18,231 bases of DNA, from positions 1 to 18,231 of the forward strand of contig JAZSQJ010000055.1 of assembly GCA_045537905.1 (NCBI GenBank), read 5' to 3'. Below the pieces are notes generated by a model. The model had not been told where the DNA came from and did not search any database. It saw only the letters and a list, made by a program, of their open reading frames with translations. A program made the position numbers and the translations under genes. The stretch is from SIG636 sp045537905. GTDB lineage: Bacteria > Bacillota > Clostridia > Oscillospirales > CAG-382. Below are positions 13,751 through 18,231 of this stretch, one piece after another (the first letter of the stretch is position 1; each line of letters opens with the position of its first letter).

Positions 13751-14135
13751 GGCGGCGGCGGAGGCCTATCTTAAAGGGAAGGGGCACCGCATTATAACGG
13801 TAAACTACCGCACCTACGGGGGCGAGCTGGATATCGTTTCCTTACGTGGGGGCGTGCTGGTGTTTACCGAGGTAAAAAGCAAGTCGTCGGGCTACCGTGG
13901 CAGTCCTCGGGATGAGCTTGGCGGTGTAAAGACGAAAAACCTGGTGAGGGCGGCGTACTGGTTCAGGAAAACCGAGTGCAGCGGAGGAAGGGTTCCCTAC
14001 TATATCGGTATAGGCAGGCTCAGGTTTATGCTAAAATACAAAAATTACCGTTTTGACCTGGTGGAGGTGTTCCTGCAGGGCGACACGGCGGTACAGATAA
14101 TACACACAAAAAATGTTATTAAAACGGAGAAGTGA
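13710..14135 (+). CDS. yraN: YraN family protein (UPF0102, predicted endonuclease-fold)
   Basis: The 141-residue product shows the UPF0102 pattern: GRIGEAAAEAYLKGKGHRIITVNYRT near the N-terminus, GGELDIV (38-43, D41), and FTEVKSKS (52-59, E54 and K56), an arrangement like PD-(D/E)xK nuclease folds. Biological function is not established; the gene is usually next to rnhB. The likely start is GTG at 13710, inside the end of rnhB, with GAGGA nine bases upstream; TTG at 13719 is an alternative. The stop lies two bases before the thrC ATG. Confidence 0.92.
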   Translation: MTALNSKTSGRIGEAAAEAYLKGKGHRIITVNYRTYGGELDIVSLRGGVLVFTEVKSKSSGYRGSPRDELGGVKTKNLVRAAYWFRKTECSGGRVPYYIGIGRLRFMLKYKNYRFDLVEVFLQGDTAVQIIHTKNVIKTEK

Positions 14136-14137
14136 TT

Positions 14138-15622
14138 ATGGTTTACAGCAGTACAAGAGGTAATGACGGCAACAGAAGTGCCGCTTATATAATCAAAAAC
14201 GGCATAGCCGCTGACGGCGGACTTTTCGTTCCCGACAGCATTCCCGCTATAGATGCGGACTTTATCAGTGAGCTTATGGATCTTGGCTATGCAGAGCGTG
14301 CAGAAAAGGTGCTTGGCCTTTTCCTCAGCGATTACAGCAAGGAGGAGCTTAAGGCGGCGGCTGAAGGTGCCTACAGCGAGGAGCGTTTCGGCAAGGAGGC
14401 TGCTCCCGTGGTTAAGGCAGGGGACAACTACGTGCTGGAGCTTTGGCACGGCCCCACCAGCGCCTTCAAGGATATGGCGCTTCAGATTATGCCCCGTTTG
14501 CTGTCTCTCTCTCTTGACAAATGCGGCGAGGAAAAGGACGCTCTTATCCTTGTAGCTACCTCGGGCGATACGGGCAAGGCGGCTTTGGCAGGCTATGCGG
14601 ATATCCCCCGTGTACGCATACAGGTTTTCTATCCCAGCGAGGGCGTTTCCCCTATCCAGAAGCTTCAGATGGCAACCCAGGAGGGGGGCAACGTTTCCGT
14701 TTGCGCCATAAAGGGCAACTTTGACGACGCTCAAAGTGCGGTTAAGCGTATATTTACCAGCGCAGAGGCGGCAAGCCTTGTGGACAGCCACGGTCTGTTT
14801 TTCTCCAGTGCAAACTCCATAAACTGGGGCAGACTTGCACCTCAGATAGTTTACTATATCTCCGCATACTGCGATATGGTTAAAAAGGGCACCGTAGCTA
14901 TGGGTGAGAAGATTAACGTTACCGTGCCTACGGGCAACTTCGGCAACATCCTTGCGGCGTACATCGCAAAGCAGATGGGTCTGCCTTTGGGCAAGCTGGT
15001 TTGTGCTTCCAACAGCAACAACATTCTTACCGACTTCTTTGCTACGGGCGTTTACGACCGCCGCCGTCCCTTCTATACCACTATTTCTCCCTCTATGGAT
15101 ATACTTATCTCCAGCAACCTTGAGCGTCTTTTGTACTTTGCTCTGGGCGCAGATAAGTGCCGCAGTCTTATGGAGGACCTCCGTGACAAGGGCGTGTTCA
15201 CCGTTGACGCTGCAACCAAGGACGCACTGGCTAAGGACTTTGTGGGGCTCCACTGCAGTGAGGAGGACACCTATGCTACCATCGCCTCCTACTTCAAAAA
15301 CAGCTCTTATCTCTGTGACCCTCATACGGCAGTTGCTCTTTACTGTGCCGACAAGTATGTAAAGGAAAGCGGCGACACCACTCCTATGGTTGTGGCATCC
15401 ACCGCATCACCCTATAAATTCCCCCGCGCCGTGCTCTCCGCTATGGGCGGCGAGGTGCCTGCCGAGGACTTTGACTGTGTAAAGTCCCTTGAGAAGCTAA
15501 GCGGCGTTATGGCACCCGTGGCACTTTCCGCACTCCGTACCAAGGAGGTACGCTTTACCGCCGTTATCGACAAGGCGGAGATAGACGGCGCCGTTGAGTC
15601 CTTTGCGGCAAAGAGTCTTTAG
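14138..15622 (+). CDS. thrC: Threonine synthase
   Basis: ThrC converts O-phosphohomoserine to threonine with pyridoxal phosphate, the last step of threonine synthesis. The 494-residue length and the start YSSTRGNDGNRSAAYIIKNGIAADGGLFVP are those of the long, E. coli/fungal-like class. PLP lysine is K111 in HGPTSAFKDMALQ. The phosphate-binding ATSGDTGKAAL (140-150) and substrate-side NSINWGRLAPQIVYY and VPTGNFGNILAAY stretches are present. The ATG at 14138 has GGAGAA before it (eight bases from GGAG); a GTG two codons earlier is too close to the binding site. It closes the lepB-rbgA-rnhB-yraN unit. Its stop overlaps that of the converging DUF1540 gene. Confidence 0.97.
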   Translation: MVYSSTRGNDGNRSAAYIIKNGIAADGGLFVPDSIPAIDADFISELMDLGYAERAEKVLGLFLSDYSKEELKAAAEGAYSEERFGKEAAPVVKAGDNYVLELWHGPTSAFKDMALQIMPRLLSLSLDKCGEEKDALILVATSGDTGKAALAGYADIPRVRIQVFYPSEGVSPIQKLQMATQEGGNVSVCAIKGNFDDAQSAVKRIFTSAEAASLVDSHGLFFSSANSINWGRLAPQIVYYISAYCDMVKKGTVAMGEKINVTVPTGNFGNILAAYIAKQMGLPLGKLVCASNSNNILTDFFATGVYDRRRPFYTTISPSMDILISSNLERLLYFALGADKCRSLMEDLRDKGVFTVDAATKDALAKDFVGLHCSEEDTYATIASYFKNSSYLCDPHTAVALYCADKYVKESGDTTPMVVASTASPYKFPRAVLSAMGGEVPAEDFDCVKSLEKLSGVMAPVALSALRTKEVRFTAVIDKAEIDGAVESFAAKSL

Positions 15623-15810
15623 TTTTCCTCTCTGCGCTTGAAGGTAGCGCAAACCGTGTCGGAGCAACAGCAGGCACTGGCAGGCCCTACGGCAATCTTG
15701 CCTGCGGTGCAATAGCACTTTCCATCGTGGTGCTCGCAGTTCTTTACGGCGCAGGTTATGCCCTTTATGGGCTGGCAGTCCTTAGAAAAAAGTCCCTTTT
15801 TGTTTTCCAT
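15619..15810 (-). CDS. DUF1540 small cysteine-rich protein
   Basis: The 63-residue product has nine cysteines and the DUF1540 pattern: ITCAVKNCEHHDGKCYC (18-34), AGKIAVGPASACC (36-48), and the end SDTVCATF (50-57). DUF1540 proteins are common in clostridia, often in one or two copies of this module; function is unknown, and metal binding is a reasonable inference from the cysteines. The ATG at 15808-15810 has a weak upstream AAAGG; a TTG four codons earlier is also possible. It is the only leftward gene in this half and converges on thrC, with the TAA (15619-15621) overlapping the thrC TAG. Confidence 0.88.
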   Translation of the reverse strand: MENKKGLFSKDCQPIKGITCAVKNCEHHDGKCYCTAGKIAVGPASACCCSDTVCATFKRREEN

Positions 15811-15849
15811 TTTTGTTACCAAGCCTTTCTTGTCAGTATGCTTGTAGTA

Positions 15850-15878
15850 TTGACAGCTTTGGGTTTATTTATTAGTTT
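15850..15878 (+). promoter_or_regulatory. Probable promoter of the small membrane protein-phosphoesterase-PLP enzyme group
   Basis: TTGACA (15850-15855) is followed after 17 bases by TAGTTT (15873-15878), a weak -10. It lies 26 bases before the ATG at 15904, in the gap divergent from the DUF1540 gene. The perfect -35 and the position support it; the -10 matches only half of the consensus. Confidence 0.4.
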
Positions 15879-15903
15879 GCCCGTGTTTTTTAGGAGTGAT
15901 AAT

Positions 15904-16185
15904 ATGTATCTGGCACCCTATATAGCCTGCGTTGGCGTTTTTGCTGTTTCGCTGGTTTTTGCAATCCGTTCCAAATCCGCAAGCAACCCCAGAAGCAAAG
16001 GGGGCATTGTGACAAGGGCAGTTCTTACCTTTTTGGCTTTTGCCTTTGTCGCCGTACTCTGGCACTACACGGGTGAGCATTATCTGGACAACAAGACGGT
16101 TGAGCTTTGGGTCAGAGTAATCAGCACCTTAGCTTTCCTCTGCTCTCTGCCCGAAATATGGCTGGACACCGTCAAGGGCGAGTAG
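15904..16185 (+). CDS. Small three-helix membrane protein, function unknown
   Basis: The 93-residue product has three hydrophobic segments at about residues 4-21, 37-54 and 67-85, with a basic loop (RSKSASNPRSKGG) after the first. I do not recognise a family. The ATG at 15904 was chosen because AGGAG lies seven bases upstream; the frame is open for 59 more codons but that extension would run antisense through the DUF1540 gene and lacks a binding site. It ends three bases before the metallophosphoesterase gene, so the two are probably co-translated. Confidence 0.7.
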   Translation: MYLAPYIACVGVFAVSLVFAIRSKSASNPRSKGGIVTRAVLTFLAFAFVAVLWHYTGEHYLDNKTVELWVRVISTLAFLCSLPEIWLDTVKGE

Positions 16186-16188
16186 GGC

Positions 16189-16887
16189 ATGGCACTTTTC
16201 GTGATAGCCGATTTGCACCTGTCCGAAAGCACCGACAAGCCTATGGACGTGTTCGGTGCCGCCTGGGTCAACCACAAGGAAAGGCTGGAGACAGCCTGGA
16301 GGGCAAGGGTTTTCGAGGAGGACACGGTGGTAATACCCGGTGACATCTCCTGGGGTATGCGCTTTGACAATACGGAAAAGGATTTGCTGTTTATCCACAG
16401 TCTGCCGGGCAAAAAGATAATAGGCAAGGGGAACCACGACTACTGGTGGGGCACCCTCAGCAAGCTTAATGCCTTCAGGGACAGCATAGGGGCAGACAGT
16501 ATCAGCTTTTTGTTCAACAACGCCTACAAGGTGGATAATAAGATAATTTGCGGCAGCCGAGGCTGGTTTCCCGATAGCCTTTACAGCGACGAGGACGAGA
16601 AGATTGCCCTCAGAGAGGCAGGCAGGCTGCGCCGTTCCCTTGAGGAGGGGCAAAGGCTGGCAGAGGAGGGGGACGAGATAATAGTCTTTCTCCACTATCC
16701 GCCCTATTACAGGGGGGTAAAATGCGGCCCCGTAGCAGAGGTGCTTAAGGAGTTTAAGGTAAAACGCTGTTACTACGGTCACCTCCACGGAGCAGGACGC
16801 TCCCTCACGGAAAAAAGCGTTTATTTTACAGATCTGCATTTGATTTCCGCAGACGAGCTTGGGTTTACGCCCTTGATGATAGAATGA
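16189..16887 (+). CDS. Calcineurin-like metallophosphoesterase
   Basis: The 232-residue soluble protein has the five blocks of the metallophosphoesterase fold: DLH (D8, H10), GDISWG (51-56), GNHDYWW (81-87), FLHYPPYY (H169) and GHLHG (197-201). These bind two metal ions and hydrolyse phosphoesters. The substrate is not evident. The sequence resembles the short clostridial family of predicted phosphohydrolases starting M-A-L-F-V-I-A-D-L-H-L. The start lies three bases after the membrane-protein gene with GGGCGAG as a modest binding site overlapping that gene's stop. The PLP enzyme gene follows after 25 bases. Confidence 0.9.
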   Translation: MALFVIADLHLSESTDKPMDVFGAAWVNHKERLETAWRARVFEEDTVVIPGDISWGMRFDNTEKDLLFIHSLPGKKIIGKGNHDYWWGTLSKLNAFRDSIGADSISFLFNNAYKVDNKIICGSRGWFPDSLYSDEDEKIALREAGRLRRSLEEGQRLAEEGDEIIVFLHYPPYYRGVKCGPVAEVLKEFKVKRCYYGHLHGAGRSLTEKSVYFTDLHLISADELGFTPLMIE

Positions 16888-16912
16888 TATTTTTGATAAG
16901 GAGAACCTTATT

Positions 16913-18076
16913 ATGCTTGATAAAAACAACAAACAGTTTAGCCGTAAGGCAGACAGCGTGGTGGTGCACGGCTATCAGGGCTGTGACCCCCTTACCGGTG
17001 CAATCAGCTATCCTATATACCAGACCTCTACCTACAAAAACCCCGGTCTTAACTCCGATATTCAGTTCAGCTACAGCCGTTGCGACAACCCCACCAGGTT
17101 TGAGCTGGAGAACACCGTTGCTCTCCTTGAGGGGGGCGTGGCAGGCTTTGCCTTCGCCAGCGGTCTTGCGGCAGTAACGGCAACCTTCTCTCTCCTTAAG
17201 TCCGGTGACCACGTGGTTGTGTCCGACGATATCTACGGCGGCTCCTACCGTCAGATAGAGGAGATATGGAAGCATTTCGGCGTGGAGTTTACCTACGTTG
17301 ACGTAGGCGACGTTGAGGCGGTTAAGACCGCCGTACAGCCCAACACCAAGATGATCTATCTGGAAAGCCCTACCAACCCGATGATGAAGGTGGCAGACAT
17401 TGCCGCCGTGGCAGAGATTTCCAAGGACTGCGGCGCACTGCTTGTTGTTGACAACACCTTCCTTACCCCCTATTTCCAAAAGCCTATTCTGCTTGGTGCG
17501 GATATAGTTATCCACAGCGGCACCAAGTTCCTTGCAGGCCATCACGATACCACCGCAGGCTTTGTTGTTGTAAACAGTGAGGGGCTGGAGAAGCGTATGG
17601 GACTGATGCTTCGTACCGAGGGAAGCGGTCTTGCCCCCTTTGACAGCTGGCTGCTCCTCAGGGGTATAAAGACCCTGGCGCTCCGTATGCGCAGACACGA
17701 GGAAAACGCTATCAAGGTAGCGGCGTTCCTTAAGCACCACCCTGCAGTGGAAAAGGTTTACTTCGTAGGCGACAAGGACCACCCCTCTTATGACGTTACC
17801 TGCCGTCAGACCACAGGCTTTGGCGGTATGATAAGCTTTGCTATAAAGGACGCCTCCAAGGTGGAGAAAGTGCTTTGCGGCAACAATATAATTATATTTG
17901 CGGAAAGCCTTGGCGGTACCGCAACCCTTATCACCTATCCCCAGACCCAGACCCACGCCTCTATCCCTGCGGAGATACGTAACCGTATCGGCATTACCGA
18001 CCGTCTTATCCGTCTTTCCGTGGGCATTGAGGATGCGGAAGATATTATAGCCGACCTCAAAAAGATGCTTGGCTAG
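16913..18076 (+). CDS. Cys/Met metabolism PLP-dependent enzyme (cystathionine gamma-synthase/beta-lyase type)
   Basis: The 387-residue protein belongs to the MetB/MetC family of the trans-sulfuration pathways: YSRCDNPTR (54-62), FASGLAA (81-87), the DDIYGG phosphate loop region (105-110), ESPTNP (151-156), D180 contacting the PLP ring nitrogen, and lysine K205 in HSGTKFLAGHHD, which binds PLP. The C-terminal SVGIEDAEDIIADL is typical. Sequence alone does not separate cystathionine gamma-synthase, cystathionine beta-lyase and gamma-lyase. The ATG has AAGGAG nine bases upstream. It ends the rightward group and is followed by a strong terminator. No SAM riboswitch or T-box is visible in front. 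Confidence 0.93.
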   Translation: MLDKNNKQFSRKADSVVVHGYQGCDPLTGAISYPIYQTSTYKNPGLNSDIQFSYSRCDNPTRFELENTVALLEGGVAGFAFASGLAAVTATFSLLKSGDHVVVSDDIYGGSYRQIEEIWKHFGVEFTYVDVGDVEAVKTAVQPNTKMIYLESPTNPMMKVADIAAVAEISKDCGALLVVDNTFLTPYFQKPILLGADIVIHSGTKFLAGHHDTTAGFVVVNSEGLEKRMGLMLRTEGSGLAPFDSWLLLRGIKTLALRMRRHEENAIKVAAFLKHHPAVEKVYFVGDKDHPSYDVTCRQTTGFGGMISFAIKDASKVEKVLCGNNIIIFAESLGGTATLITYPQTQTHASIPAEIRNRIGITDRLIRLSVGIEDAEDIIADLKKMLG

Positions 18077-18130
18077 GGGATGGAAAAAAGGGCTGGACCG
18101 CAAAAATTTGATTTAATAATTATAAGAAGT

Positions 18131-18170
18131 AGTTTAGGGTAACACAAAAAGTGTCACCCTAAACTTTTTT
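18131..18170 (+). terminator. Strong intrinsic terminator after the PLP enzyme gene
   Basis: AGTTTAGGGT (18131-18140) pairs with ACCCTAAACT (18156-18165). After one mismatch ACAC pairs with GTGT around an AAAAA loop, and TTTTTTG follows. It lies 54 bases past the stop. Confidence 0.9.
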
Positions 18171-18191
18171 GTATTATATAATTTTTGCTAT

Positions 18192-18217
18192 GAACGAACC
18201 GTCGGCTCGCAGTACTC
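18192..18217 (-). repeat. Inverted copy of the left-end repeat core (right end)
   Basis: Read on the minus strand this begins GAGTACTGCGAGCCGACGG and ends in TTCGTTC, matching 96-119 except for one substitution and one extra base. GTACTCAGTAC inside it (18212-18222) is itself an 11-base palindrome that runs past the core. As at the left end, a terminator hairpin lies 20-26 bases to the inner side. The window ends 14 bases later. Confidence 0.65.
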
Positions 18218-18231
18218 AGTACAGCTCTCGC

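Noticed and set aside
14045..15325. Long leftward frame opposite thrC
   Set aside because: It is antisense to a clear threonine synthase, with no family match and no binding site.
15727..15903. Upstream extension of the small three-helix membrane protein
   Set aside because: It would run antisense through most of the DUF1540 gene and past a promoter-like TTGACA; the ATG at 15904 has a much better ribosome binding site.
16865..18103. Long leftward frame opposite the PLP enzyme
   Set aside because: It is antisense to a complete MetB/MetC family enzyme with intact active-site motifs.
1..18231. CRISPR arrays, tRNA or rRNA genes, transposases, phage genes
   Set aside because: I looked for spaced direct repeats, cloverleaf arms, rRNA blocks and transposase or integrase motifs and found none.

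Overview
The window looks like a chromosomal segment of a low-to-mid GC Gram-positive anaerobe, most likely a gut clostridium (Oscillospiraceae/Ruminococcaceae-like). The evidence is a ThiT-type thiamine transporter under a TPP riboswitch, a DUF1540 protein, a minD-mgsA pair of the clostridial kind, the Firmicute order rplS-lepB-rbgA-rnhB-yraN, a lipoprotein with a lipobox, AGGAGG-type ribosome binding sites and near-consensus sigma-A promoters (TTGACA-17-TATAAT). The species assignment is inference.

Layout. Positions 1-298 hold no gene: a composite palindromic repeat, a strong terminator for the leftward gene, and one more inverted repeat. Leftward genes fill 299-10738: a small membrane protein with an eight-lysine tail, then thiT with a complete regulated leader (promoter, TPP aptamer, terminator, second hairpin). 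Next comes one long leftward transcription unit starting at a consensus promoter at 10775-10803: minD-like ATPase, mgsA-like, aspS, ABC ATPase, ABC permease, GldG-like protein, DUF4340-like protein and a lipoprotein. The last five form a Gld-type ABC system with very tight spacing (1, 16, 10 and -1 bases between genes), sitting 9 bases behind aspS.

A divergent promoter region (10739-11001) separates this from the rightward half. There rplS has its own promoter and terminator, followed by a 30-base alternating pyrimidine-purine tract, and then lepB-rbgA-rnhB-yraN-thrC, overlapping or nearly so. thrC converges with a tiny leftward DUF1540 gene, the stop codons overlapping. Beyond it lies a short rightward group: a three-helix membrane protein, a metallophosphoesterase and a MetB/MetC-type PLP enzyme, closed by a strong terminator. 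thrC and the PLP enzyme both serve the aspartate/homoserine branch of amino acid synthesis, though they are in separate units.

The two ends carry the same repeat core in opposite orientation, each next to a terminator hairpin on its inner side. The simplest reading is that this is an assembly contig broken at a dispersed repeat. I find no phage, plasmid, transposase, CRISPR, tRNA or rRNA genes. The most unusual points are the MgsA-like protein lacking the catalytic aspartate, the RbgA-like GTPase with a degenerate G4 motif, the Gld-type operon with its unrecognised lipoprotein, the repeat family (one copy inside the thiT leader), and the Z-DNA-prone tract before lepB.
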